From assembly GCF_025195125.1 (NCBI RefSeq), contig NZ_JAMGSL010000014.1, positions 16,046 through 80,045 on the forward strand: a stretch of 64,000 nt of DNA, read 5' to 3'. The number at the start of each line of letters is the position of its first letter. Within the stretch, counting starts at the first letter, position 1. The notes beneath the pieces were generated by a model, which saw only the letters and a list, made by a program, of their open reading frames with translations, did no database searches and had not been told where the DNA came from. The position numbers and the translations under genes are program-made. The stretch comes from Streptomyces sp. Je 1-79 (GTDB lineage Bacteria > Actinomycetota > Actinomycetes > Streptomycetales > Streptomycetaceae). Of this stretch, positions 35,433 through 43,451 are shown piece by piece.

Positions 35433-36944
35433 ATGACCGTACGGCGAGTAATGGGCATCGAGACGGAGTACGGGATCTCCGTTCCGGGCCACCCGAACGC
35501 CAATGCCATGCTCACCTCGTCCCAGATCGTCAACGCCTACGCGGCGGCGATGCACCGGGCGCGTCGCGCCCGCTGGGATTTCGAGGAGGAGAATCCGCTG
35601 CGGGACGCCCGCGGCTTCGACCTCGCCCGCGAGGCCGCCGACTCCACGCAGCTCACCGACGAGGACATCGGCCTGGCCAATGTGATCCTCACCAACGGGG
35701 CCCGGCTCTACGTCGACCACGCCCACCCCGAGTACAGCGCCCCCGAGGTCACCAACCCCCGTGACGCCGTCCTCTGGGACAAGGCCGGCGAACGGATCAT
35801 GGCGGAGGCCGCCGAGCGGGCCGCACAGCTCCCCGGTGCCCAGCCCATCCACCTGTACAAGAACAACACGGACAACAAGGGCGCCTCCTACGGCACCCAC
35901 GAGAACTACCTGATGAAGCGGGAGACGCCCTTCTCGGACATCGTCCGCCACCTCACCCCGTTCTTCGTCTCCCGCCAGGTCGTCACCGGCGCGGGCCGGG
36001 TCGGGATCGGCCAGGACGGCCGTGATCACGGCTTCCAGATCAGCCAGCGCGCGGACTACTTCGAGGTCGAGGTCGGCCTGGAGACGACCCTGAAGCGGCC
36101 CATCATCAACACCCGCGACGAGCCGCACGCGGACGCCGAGAAGTACCGCAGGCTCCATGTGATCATCGGCGACGCGAACCTCTCGGAGATCTCCACCTAC
36201 CTCAAGCTGGGTACGACGGCCCTGGTCCTGTCCATGATCGAGGACTCGTTCATCAACGTGGACCTCGCCGTCGACCAGCCCGTCCGCACCCTTCACCAGG
36301 TCTCCCACGACCCCGGCCTCCAGCACCTCGTCACGCTGCGCAGCGGCCGTACACTCACCGCGGTCCAGCTCCAGATGGAGTACTTCGAGCTGGCCAGGAA
36401 GTACGTGGAGGAGCGGTACGGCGCGGACGCCGACGAGCAGACCAAGGACGTCCTGGTCCGCTGGGAGGACACCCTCAACCGGCTCGAGAACGATCCTATG
36501 AGCCTCGCCGGCGAACTGGACTGGATCGCCAAGCGTGAGGTCATGGAGGGCTACCGGCGGCGCGACGGCCTGGAGTGGGACTCGGCCCGGCTGCACCTCG
36601 TGGACCTGCAGTACGCCGACGTGCGTCCCGAGAAGGGCCTGTACAACCGTCTGGCGGCCCGGGGGCGCATGAAGCGGCTCCTGGACGAGTCCGAGGTCGA
36701 AAGGGCCGAGACGAAGCCTCCGGAGGACACCAGGGCCTACTTCCGGGGCCGCTGCCTGGAGCAGTACGCGGACGACGTGGCGGCCGCGTCCTGGGACTCG
36801 GTGATCTTCGACCTCCCGGGCCGGGACTCCCTCCAGCGGGTGCCGACCCTGGAACCCCTGCGGGGCACCAGGAACCACGTGAAGGAGCTGCTCGACCGGT
36901 GCCGGACGGCGGAGGAACTGGTCCGCGTCCTGTCGGGCGGCTGA
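35433..36944 (+). CDS. dop: Depupylase/deamidase of Pup
   Basis: 503 residues of the carboxylate-amine ligase-like (glutamine synthetase-derived) fold. It removes Pup from substrates and, where Pup ends in Gln, deamidates that residue. Features are the ATP/Mg motif GIETEYG (8-14), catalytic Asp95 in LYVDHAHPEY, and residues about 56-82 (RDARGFDLAREAADSTQ...), the Dop-specific loop absent from PafA. RPIINTRDEPHAD is shared with PafA. ATG 35433 follows AAGGAGGG. It lies 136 bp upstream of pup. Confidence 0.96.
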   Translation: MTVRRVMGIETEYGISVPGHPNANAMLTSSQIVNAYAAAMHRARRARWDFEEENPLRDARGFDLAREAADSTQLTDEDIGLANVILTNGARLYVDHAHPEYSAPEVTNPRDAVLWDKAGERIMAEAAERAAQLPGAQPIHLYKNNTDNKGASYGTHENYLMKRETPFSDIVRHLTPFFVSRQVVTGAGRVGIGQDGRDHGFQISQRADYFEVEVGLETTLKRPIINTRDEPHADAEKYRRLHVIIGDANLSEISTYLKLGTTALVLSMIEDSFINVDLAVDQPVRTLHQVSHDPGLQHLVTLRSGRTLTAVQLQMEYFELARKYVEERYGADADEQTKDVLVRWEDTLNRLENDPMSLAGELDWIAKREVMEGYRRRDGLEWDSARLHLVDLQYADVRPEKGLYNRLAARGRMKRLLDESEVERAETKPPEDTRAYFRGRCLEQYADDVAAASWDSVIFDLPGRDSLQRVPTLEPLRGTRNHVKELLDRCRTAEELVRVLSGG

Positions 36945-37080
36945 AATGGCCGGGCACTGGGAATCATGGGACTAGTGCCCGGACGTTGTACGAAACTGCG
37001 GGGCCGATGTCAGACCTGGCTTGTAGGGTCTGATCTTGAGAGACCCAACCGAGCGGGCCGATTCGAGCGGGGTGAGGGAT

Positions 37081-37293
37081 ATGGCGACCAAGGACACCGG
37101 CGGCGGACAGCAGAAGGCGACGCGTTCCACGGAGGAGGTCGAGGAGACGACCGCGGAGGCGAGCTCCGACCTCCAGGAACGTCAGGAGAAGCTGAGCGAC
37201 GACGTGGACTCCGTCCTGGACGAGATCGACGACGTGCTCGAGGAGAACGCCGAGGACTTCGTGCGCTCCTTCGTGCAAAAGGGCGGCGAGTAA
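37081..37293 (+). CDS. pup: Prokaryotic ubiquitin-like protein Pup
   Basis: 70 residues, intrinsically disordered and acidic. The C-terminal half (KLSDDVDSVLDEIDDVLEE) forms the helix that binds the Arc coiled coil. The last residues are GGE: the final codon is GAG, so this Pup is encoded ready for ligation and does not need deamidation by Dop. M. tuberculosis Pup ends in GGQ. The protein contains several Lys near its N-terminus that could be pupylated. ATG 37081 follows GGTGAGGGAT. A hairpin follows before prcB. Confidence 0.97.
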   Translation: MATKDTGGGQQKATRSTEEVEETTAEASSDLQERQEKLSDDVDSVLDEIDDVLEENAEDFVRSFVQKGGE

Positions 37294-37344
37294 CGCCATC
37301 TGACCTTCGAATCGAAGGTGGGGGCGGGTGACTGCAGAGGTCAT

Positions 37345-37378
37345 CGGACGGTGCGGGCCGGAGTGCCCGCACCGTCCG
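37345..37378 (+). terminator. Hairpin between pup and prcB, possible attenuator
   Basis: A perfect 14-bp stem (37345-37358 with 37365-37378), 6-base loop and no U tract. A smaller perfect palindrome, ACCTTCGA-A-TCGAAGGT (37303-37319), lies just after the pup stop. It may lower readthrough from pup into prcBA. Confidence 0.6.
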
Positions 37379-37433
37379 GTCACTGGCACCGCACCGGACG
37401 CCGGCACGGCCGGCCCCTGCCCTCGAAGACGAT

Positions 37434-37616
37434 GTGGATCACCGTCACGAGCCGGGTAGGGTCCGTGACATACCGTGCTTCAACTGCAACGCGGCCGAGG
37501 GCGACGGCATGCCGGGAGACGATCCCGGCGGCCGGCGTCGGGCCATCTCATCCTTGGAGGGACACGCGTGGAAGCCAACACTCGTAGCACCGGGCGTCTA
37601 CCAGCTGCCTTCCTGA
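37434..37616 (+). pseudogene. Remnant of an HNH (endonuclease VII-like) gene overlapping the prcB start
   Basis: A 60-codon frame from a GTG encodes VDHRHEPGRVRDIPCFNCNA..., the C-terminal core of endonuclease VII-type HNH proteins (DHxH, GRVRG, CxNCN). The N-terminal zinc cysteines and about half of a normal family member are missing: the frame closes upstream at 37329 and holds no recognisable domain. The last 49 bases overlap prcB. S. coelicolor, as I recall, carries a gene at this place (SCO1645). Either a truncated relic or a very short surviving ORF. Confidence 0.55.
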
Positions 37617-38407
37617 CGCCGGGCTCGTCCTCGTTCCTGGACTTCCTCTCCGACCACTCGCCGGAGATGCTCCCGGGCAACCGGAAGCTCCCCGAGGGGG
37701 TCGTCGAGGCGCCGCACGGCACCACGATCGTTGCCGTGACGTTCCCCGGTGGTGTCGTGCTCGCCGGTGACCGCCGGGCGACCATGGGCAACATGATCGC
37801 GCAGCGGGACATCGAGAAGGTGTTCCCGGCCGACGAGTACTCGGCGGTGGGCATCGCCGGCACCGCCGGGCTCGCCGTCGAGATGGTCAAGCTGTTCCAG
37901 CTGGAGCTGGAGCACTTCGAGAAGGTGGAGGGCGCGACCCTCTCCCTGGAGGGCAAGGCCAACCGCCTGTCCACCATGATCCGCGGCAACCTCGGCATGG
38001 CCATGCAGGGTCTGGCCGTCGTGCCGCTCTTCGCCGGATGGGACGAGGGCAAGGAGAAGGGCCGGATCTTCTCCTACGACGTGACCGGCGGCCGCTCCGA
38101 GGAGCACGGCTTCGCCGCCACGGGCTCCGGTTCGGTCTTCGCCCGCGGCTCCATGAAGAAGCTGTACCGCCCCGACCTGACGGAGGAGCAGGCCACCACG
38201 CTGGTCGTGCAGGCGCTGTACGACGCCGCCGACGACGACTCGGCGACCGGCGGCCCGGACCTGTACCGCCGTATCTATCCCATCGTCACCGTCATCACCG
38301 ACGAGGGCTTCCGCCGGCTCACCGAGGACGAGTCCTCGGCGCTCGCCCGTTCGGTCACCGACCGGCGCCTGGAGCAGCCCGACGGCCCGCGCGCGGCCCT
38401 GCTCTGA
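37568..38407 (+). CDS. prcB: 20S proteasome beta subunit
   Basis: 279 residues. A propeptide of 51 residues precedes the catalytic Thr52 (HG^TTIVAV); autoprocessing exposes this Thr as nucleophile. Lys (GDRRATMGN region) and the SGSVFARG-type segment of beta subunits follow. GTG 37568 follows TTGGAGGG and lies inside the HNH remnant. It forms the two inner heptameric rings of the 20S core with PrcA outside and degrades substrates delivered by Arc. Confidence 0.96.
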   Translation: MEANTRSTGRLPAAFLTPGSSSFLDFLSDHSPEMLPGNRKLPEGVVEAPHGTTIVAVTFPGGVVLAGDRRATMGNMIAQRDIEKVFPADEYSAVGIAGTAGLAVEMVKLFQLELEHFEKVEGATLSLEGKANRLSTMIRGNLGMAMQGLAVVPLFAGWDEGKEKGRIFSYDVTGGRSEEHGFAATGSGSVFARGSMKKLYRPDLTEEQATTLVVQALYDAADDDSATGGPDLYRRIYPIVTVITDEGFRRLTEDESSALARSVTDRRLEQPDGPRAALL

Positions 38408-38472
38408 CCACTCGTCGTCCTCCCCGGACGTCCGGGGGGACCCCCAATCCAGAAGAAAGGGACGGGTAGCCG

Positions 38473-39234
38473 GTGTCGACTCCGTTCTACGTCTCACCCC
38501 AGCAGGCCATGGCCGACCGGGCGGAGTACGCCCGCAAGGGCATCGCCCGCGGCCGCAGTCTGGTCGTCCTGCAGTACACCGACGGCATCGTGTTCGTCGG
38601 CGAGAACCCGTCCCGCGCGCTGCACAAGTTCAGCGAGATCTACGACCGGATCGGCTTCGCCGCGGCGGGCAAGTACAACGAGTACGAGAACCTCCGTATC
38701 GGCGGCGTGCGCTACGCCGACCTGCGGGGCTACACCTACGACCGGGACGACGTGACCGCCCGGGGCCTGGCGAACGTGTACGCGCAGACGCTCGGCACGA
38801 TCTTCTCCAGCGCCGGTGAGAAGCCGTACGAGGTGGAGCTGGTCGTCGCCGAGGTGGGCGCGGAGCCCGAGGGCGACCAGATCTACCGGCTGCCGCACGA
38901 CGGGTCGATCGTGGACGAGCACGGCTCGGTCGCGGTCGGCGGCAACGCGGAGCAGATCGGCAGCTTCCTCGACCAGCGGCACCGCGACGGGATGTCGCTC
39001 GCCGAGGCGCTGAAGCTCGCCGTGCAGGCCCTCTCGCGGGACACCAACGGCAGCGAGCGGGAGATCCCCGCGGAGCGCCTGGAGGTGGCGGTCCTCGACC
39101 GTACGCGTCCGCAGCAGCGCAAGTTCAAGCGGATCGTCGGACGTCAGCTGGCCCGCCTCCTCGACGCGGACAACGCGGCGATCGCCAAGACGGACGAGCC
39201 GTCGGACGAGATCGCGGAGGACTCGGAGGAGTAG
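38473..39234 (+). CDS. prcA: 20S proteasome alpha subunit
   Basis: 253 residues from GTG 38473. The N-terminus MSTPFYVSPQQAMADRAEYARKGIARG is the gate-forming segment of actinobacterial alpha subunits. There is no catalytic Thr. The C-terminal 25 residues are acidic and disordered. It forms the outer rings that bind Arc through the C-terminal QYL motif. It lies 65 bp after prcB and is followed by a terminator. Confidence 0.96.
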   Translation: MSTPFYVSPQQAMADRAEYARKGIARGRSLVVLQYTDGIVFVGENPSRALHKFSEIYDRIGFAAAGKYNEYENLRIGGVRYADLRGYTYDRDDVTARGLANVYAQTLGTIFSSAGEKPYEVELVVAEVGAEPEGDQIYRLPHDGSIVDEHGSVAVGGNAEQIGSFLDQRHRDGMSLAEALKLAVQALSRDTNGSEREIPAERLEVAVLDRTRPQQRKFKRIVGRQLARLLDADNAAIAKTDEPSDEIAEDSEE

Positions 39235-39251
39235 CCCCTTCGGTCGAGCAT

Positions 39252-39293
39252 GCCGAAGGCCCCGGTCCGCGGGTGTGGACCGGGGCCTTCGGC
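39252..39293. terminator. Bidirectional terminator between prcA and the LacI-type gene
   Basis: A perfect 17-bp stem (39252-39268 with 39277-39293) with an 8-base loop lies between convergent stops at 39234 and 39302. Confidence 0.9.
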
Positions 39294-39301
39294 GCGCCCG
39301 C

Positions 39302-40318
39302 TCAGGCCGGCGCCGGGCCGGAGGAGTCGCGGGACATGAGCGTGACCGGGAGGTCGCCGGGCTCGGGGCGCTCGCCTGCCAGGACGGCCAGGAGAGCGGC
39401 CATGCCGCGCTCCCCGATGCGCTCGGCGGGCAGCCGTACGGTGGTGAGCTCCGGTTCCACGGCGGTGGCGAGCGCCAGATCGTCGAAGCCGGTGACCGAG
39501 ACGTCGTCGGGGACGCGCAGCCCGAGGCGGCGCGCGGCCTTGCAGGCTCCGGCGGCGAGGATGTCGTCGTCGCAGACCAGGGCCGTCGGGCGGGGGCCGG
39601 GGCCGGTGAGGGCCCGCTCGGCGGCCGCCCGGGCGCCGTCGACGTCCAGGGGCGCGTGGACCGTGCGGACGTCGGTGTCGCGCAGTGCTTCGGCGAGGGC
39701 GGCCGCGCGGACGTCGAAGGTCCAGGACGGCACGGCCGAGGCGAGGTGGACGAAGCGGCGGTGGCCCAGGCCCAGCAGATGCGCGGTGACCTGGCGCATC
39801 CCGTCGACGATGTCGAGGTTGACGTGGGCGGCCGCCCCGGTCGCGGAGGGGTCGCTGTCGAGCATGACCAGCGGCAGCTCCGTGCCGTGGAAGGCCTTCA
39901 GGGCGTCGGCGGCCATCGAGGAGGCGATGATGCCGTCGAGCGCCGCGCGCGCGGAGGCGAAGGGGTCCTTGGCGGGGCCGACGCCGTCGGGGGAGGGGTA
40001 GAGGACGACGCCGAAACCGTGGCGGGCGGCGACCGTGGCCGCGCCGGTGTAGACGCGGGCGAAGAACTCGTTGGTGAGCGCCGGGACGACGAGCAGCGCG
40101 GTCCTCGTGCGCCCGAGGCGGAGGTTGCGGGCGGCGAGATTCGGCCGGTACCCGAGCTCGCGGGAGGCCTCGCGCACGGCGTCCGCGGTGCGCTCCGACA
40201 CGCGGCCGCGCCACTTGTCGCCGAGGACGAGCGACACGGTGGCCTGCGACACCCCGGCGGCCCTGGCGACGTCCCGGCTGGTGGGCCGCGCCGAGCCGGG
40301 GGACTCTGGGGTCTGCAC
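39302..40318 (-). CDS. LacI-family transcriptional regulator
   Basis: 338 residues. The HTH is SRDVARAAGVSQATVSLVL (14-32), followed by the hinge with RPNLAARNLR and a periplasmic-binding-type effector domain. GTG 40318 follows GCGGAGG. It is divergent from the MFS gene, and a GTTWTAC-GTAWAAC palindrome, the usual LacI/GalR shape with a central CG, lies between them, so it probably controls both. The effector is probably a sugar or nucleoside-like ligand of the transporter; not determinable here. Confidence 0.93.
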   Translation of the reverse strand: MQTPESPGSARPTSRDVARAAGVSQATVSLVLGDKWRGRVSERTADAVREASRELGYRPNLAARNLRLGRTRTALLVVPALTNEFFARVYTGAATVAARHGFGVVLYPSPDGVGPAKDPFASARAALDGIIASSMAADALKAFHGTELPLVMLDSDPSATGAAAHVNLDIVDGMRQVTAHLLGLGHRRFVHLASAVPSWTFDVRAAALAEALRDTDVRTVHAPLDVDGARAAAERALTGPGPRPTALVCDDDILAAGACKAARRLGLRVPDDVSVTGFDDLALATAVEPELTTVRLPAERIGERGMAALLAVLAGERPEPGDLPVTLMSRDSSGPAPA

Positions 40319-40396
40319 TCGTGCCTCCGCGAGGGGTCGTCGCCGCCCGCGGGGTGGACCCGCGGGATCCCGCCATGGTACGTATGACCCAGCGAC

Positions 40397-40410
40397 GTTA
40401 TACGTAAAAC
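40397..40410. promoter_or_regulatory. LacI-type operator between regulator and MFS genes
   Basis: GTTATAC|GTAAAAC is a 14-bp palindrome with one mismatched pair and a central CG, typical of LacI/GalR sites. It ends 35 bases before the MFS start. A second inverted TACGTAT/ATACGTA pair overlaps it at 40378-40407, which could be a promoter or a second site. Confidence 0.65.
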
Positions 40411-40444
40411 CTCGGGGGTGGACGCCGGGGGAGAGGAGACGGAC

Positions 40445-41767
40445 ATGGCCACCGAGGCCAAGGCGAGCGGCGGCTATCTCGACATCCTCAGGGCGCCGCA
40501 CGCCCTGCGACTGCTCACCGGCACCCTCGTCGGCCGGCTCCCGAACGGCACCGGGCCCATCGCCCTCGTGCTCTTCGTCCGCTCCGAGGGCGGCAGCTTC
40601 AGCCTGGCCGGCGGGCTCACCGCCGCGTACGGCATAGCCACCGCCGTCGGCCAGCCGCTCCTCGGCCGCGCGGTCGACCTCAAGGGCCAGCCGCGCGTCC
40701 AGCTCCCCGCGGCGCTCGTCTCCGCCCTGGGCATGATCGTCCTCGCCGTGGCCGGAATCAGCCCCCTCGTGCTCGCCTACGCGGCGGTCGTGGTCGCCGG
40801 ACTCTTCACCCCGCCACTCGAAGGCGGACTGCGCGCCCTGTGGCCGAGCGTCCTCGGCCGGGAGGACCGGGTCCACCGGGCCTACGCCATGGACGCCGTG
40901 GCCCAGGAGGTCATGTTCACCGTCGGGCCGCTCCTGGTGACCCTCCTGGTCGCCCTCTGGTCGCCCGCCGCGGCCCTGCTCGTCATCAACGTCCTCGGCG
41001 TCCTCGGGGCTCTCTCCGTGGTCCTCTCCGAGCCCTCGCGCGCCTGGCGCTCGGAGCCCCGCGAGGCGCACTGGCTCGGCGCCCTGCGCTCGCCCGGCCT
41101 CCTGGCCCTGCTCGGCTCCTTCTTCTTCGTCGGGCTCGCCCTCGGCTCCATCACCGTCGCGGGCCTCGCCTACGCCGACGAGCGGGGCAACGAAGCGGCG
41201 TACGGCTGGATCATGGCCGCCCTCGGCCTCGGCGCACTGATCGGCGGCGTCCTCTACGGCGCCCGCCGCTGGGCCGGCGCTCCCGAGCGGCGACTGACGG
41301 TCATCGTCGGCCTGCTCGCCCTCGGCTACCTGCCGCTGATGCTCACCCCCGGCGTCGTACCGATGGCCGCGCTCGCCGCGCTCGCCGGCGTCTTCCTGGC
41401 CCCCGCCCTCGCCTGCGGCTTCATCGTCGTCGACCGGCACGCGCCCAGCGGCACCGTCACCGAGGCCTTCTCCTGGCTCGTCACCACCTTCGGCGTAGGC
41501 GCCGCGCTCGGCTCCGCCGCCGCGGGACCGGCCGTCGAACTCGCCGGAACCACCGCGGGCTTCGCCGTCGCCGCAGCGGGCGGCACAGTGGCCTTCCTGG
41601 TCCTGCTGGCCACCGGCCGGGTGCTCGGGGCGCCCCGCTCCGGCGTGCGACACGCCGTCAGCGCCACCGTGGGCGGGGCCGGCCAGGCCGAAAAGAACAC
41701 GCACTCATCGGAAAATGATCGAAACGGGGCCGTCGAACCCGGTTTCAGCTCAGGCCATCAGGCGTAA
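40445..41767 (+). CDS. Major facilitator superfamily transporter
   Basis: 440 residues with about 12 hydrophobic helices in two halves and a soluble tail of about 40 residues. The region from residue 15 to about 400 has the alternating helices of an MFS permease with short loops; no motif identifies the cargo. ATG 40445 follows GGAGACGG. It is divergent from the LacI-type gene and lies only 9 bp upstream of pafA, so its transcript may run into pafA. Efflux or sugar uptake are both possible. Confidence 0.9.
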   Translation: MATEAKASGGYLDILRAPHALRLLTGTLVGRLPNGTGPIALVLFVRSEGGSFSLAGGLTAAYGIATAVGQPLLGRAVDLKGQPRVQLPAALVSALGMIVLAVAGISPLVLAYAAVVVAGLFTPPLEGGLRALWPSVLGREDRVHRAYAMDAVAQEVMFTVGPLLVTLLVALWSPAAALLVINVLGVLGALSVVLSEPSRAWRSEPREAHWLGALRSPGLLALLGSFFFVGLALGSITVAGLAYADERGNEAAYGWIMAALGLGALIGGVLYGARRWAGAPERRLTVIVGLLALGYLPLMLTPGVVPMAALAALAGVFLAPALACGFIVVDRHAPSGTVTEAFSWLVTTFGVGAALGSAAAGPAVELAGTTAGFAVAAAGGTVAFLVLLATGRVLGAPRSGVRHAVSATVGGAGQAEKNTHSSENDRNGAVEPGFSSGHQA

Positions 41768-41776
41768 TGTTCAGAC

Positions 41777-43138
41777 ATGGACCGCCGCATTTTCGGGCTG
41801 GAGAACGAGTACGGCGTCACGTGCACGTTCAGGGGACAGCGCCGACTGTCTCCTGACGAAGTGGCGCGCTACCTCTTCCGCCGTGTCGTGTCATGGGGCC
41901 GCAGCAGCAATGTCTTCCTGCGGAACGGCGCCCGCCTGTACCTGGACGTGGGATCGCATCCGGAATACGCAACGCCCGAATGCGACAACGTGACCGAACT
42001 GGTCACCCACGACAAGGCCGGCGAGCGCATTCTCGAAGGCCTGCTCGTCGACGCCGAACGCCGCCTGCACGAGGAGGGAATCGCCGGCGACGTCTATCTC
42101 TTCAAGAACAACACCGACTCGGCGGGAAACTCCTACGGATGCCACGAGAACTATCTCGTCGCCCGCCATGGAGAGTTCTCCCGGCTCGCGGACATCCTCA
42201 TTCCCTTCCTCGTCACCCGACAGCTCATCTGCGGCGCCGGAAAGGTGCTGCAGACCCCGCGGGGCGCGGTCTACTGCGTCTCCCAGCGGGCCGAGCACAT
42301 CTGGGAGGGCGTCAGCTCCGCGACGACCCGCTCCCGGCCCATCATCAACACCCGCGACGAGCCGCACGCGGACGCCGAGCGGTACCGCAGGCTGCACGTC
42401 ATCGTCGGCGACTCGAACATGTCCGAGACGACCATGCTGCTCAAGGTCGGAGCCACCGACCTCGTGCTCCGCATGATCGAGGCGGGCACCGTCATGCGCG
42501 ACCTGACGCTTGAGAACCCGATCCGGGCCATCCGCGAGGTCAGCCACGACATCACCGGCCAGCGCAAGGTCCGCCTCGCCAGCGGCCGCGAGGCCTCCGC
42601 CCTGGAGGTCCAGCGCGAGTACTACGAGAAGGCGGCCGACTTCGTCGACCGCAGGGGCATCCGTACGGGCACGGTCGCCCAGGTCCTGGAGCTCTGGGGC
42701 CGCACCCTGGACGCCATCGAGGCGGAGGACCTCGACCGGATCGGCACCGAGATCGACTGGGTCATGAAGTACAAGCTCATCGAGCGGTACCGGGCGAAGA
42801 ACAACATGACCATGTCGCACCCCCGGGTCGCGCAGATAGACCTCGCGTACCACGACATCCACCGCCGCCGCGGTCTCTACTACCTCCTGGAGCGCAAGGG
42901 GCAGGCGGCCCGGATCTGCAACGACCTGAAGATCTTCGAGGGCAAGTCCGTGCCCCCGCAGACCACCAGGGCGCGGTTGCGCGGCGACTTCATCCGCCGC
43001 GCGCAGGAGCAGCGACGGGACTTCACCGTCGACTGGGTCCACCTCAAGCTCAACGACCAGGCGCAGCGCACCGTGTTGTGCAAGGACCCCTTCCGGTCCG
43101 TCGACGACCGGGTGGAAAAGCTGATCGCCGGAATGTAG
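41777..43138 (+). CDS. pafA: Pup-protein ligase PafA
   Basis: 453 residues, glutamine synthetase-like fold. It phosphorylates the C-terminal Glu of Pup with ATP and links it to substrate lysines. Motifs are GLENEYG (7-13, with metal-binding Glu), catalytic Asp57 in LYLDVGSHPEY, KNNTDSAGNSYG and RPIINTRDEPHAD. The Dop-specific loop is absent. It lies 9 bp after the MFS gene, apart from pup and dop, and a terminator follows. The N-terminus MDRRIFGLEN is the standard start. Confidence 0.97.
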   Translation: MDRRIFGLENEYGVTCTFRGQRRLSPDEVARYLFRRVVSWGRSSNVFLRNGARLYLDVGSHPEYATPECDNVTELVTHDKAGERILEGLLVDAERRLHEEGIAGDVYLFKNNTDSAGNSYGCHENYLVARHGEFSRLADILIPFLVTRQLICGAGKVLQTPRGAVYCVSQRAEHIWEGVSSATTRSRPIINTRDEPHADAERYRRLHVIVGDSNMSETTMLLKVGATDLVLRMIEAGTVMRDLTLENPIRAIREVSHDITGQRKVRLASGREASALEVQREYYEKAADFVDRRGIRTGTVAQVLELWGRTLDAIEAEDLDRIGTEIDWVMKYKLIERYRAKNNMTMSHPRVAQIDLAYHDIHRRRGLYYLLERKGQAARICNDLKIFEGKSVPPQTTRARLRGDFIRRAQEQRRDFTVDWVHLKLNDQAQRTVLCKDPFRSVDDRVEKLIAGM

Positions 43139-43159
43139 GACACGACGGTACGAAGTACC

Positions 43160-43190
43160 AGGGCCCCGTACGTTTGCCGTGCGGGGCCCT
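43160..43190 (+). terminator. Terminator after pafA
   Basis: 13-bp stem with one G-U pair (43160-43172 with 43178-43190), loop TTTGC, followed by TGGCC. It is 21 bases past the pafA stop. Confidence 0.75.
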
Positions 43191-43212
43191 TGGCCTGCCC
43201 GGAAGGTCCCCC

Positions 43213-43407
43213 AGGGGGTGTCTTGTGGATCACGCCGGGCTCGCGGCGTCTGGCACGCACTCCCCCGTAGCCCTTCGGGCACGGGAGGTGCCCCCACGCC
43301 GCGTTGTCGTCAGTCGCCGACGCTCCGCGTCGGCTCCATCCTCCGCCTTGCGATCGCACGCACCAGACGCCGCTCCCTGATCCGGCCTGATCCACAAGAC
43401 ACCCCCT
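43213..43407. mobile_element. MITE-like element with perfect 20-bp terminal inverted repeats
   Basis: The ends AGGGGGTGTCTTGTGGATCA (43213-43232) and its exact reverse complement (43388-43407) bound a 195-bp segment with no gene. Homology of the arms continues inward as GCGGCGTCTGG (43243-43253 and, inverted, 43363-43373), so the imperfect arms extend to about 45 bp. The interior folds into smaller hairpins (CCCGTAGCCCTTCGGGCACGGG). No target duplication is clear. It is probably a nonautonomous relic mobilised by an IS-encoded transposase. It makes up most of the 313-bp gap between pafA and the FKBP gene. Confidence 0.8.
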
Positions 43408-43451
43408 AGAGTGTCGGGCAACTAATGTGCCGTCTGAGATCTGAGGAACAC

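Noticed and set aside
37318..37433. An upstream protein continuing into the HNH remnant
   Set aside because: The remnant frame is closed by a stop at 37329, and the intervening codons show no domain; the region is mostly hairpin.
43241..43380. Short frames inside the MITE-like element
   Set aside because: They are interrupted by the hairpins, have no ribosome-binding sites and no recognisable protein.
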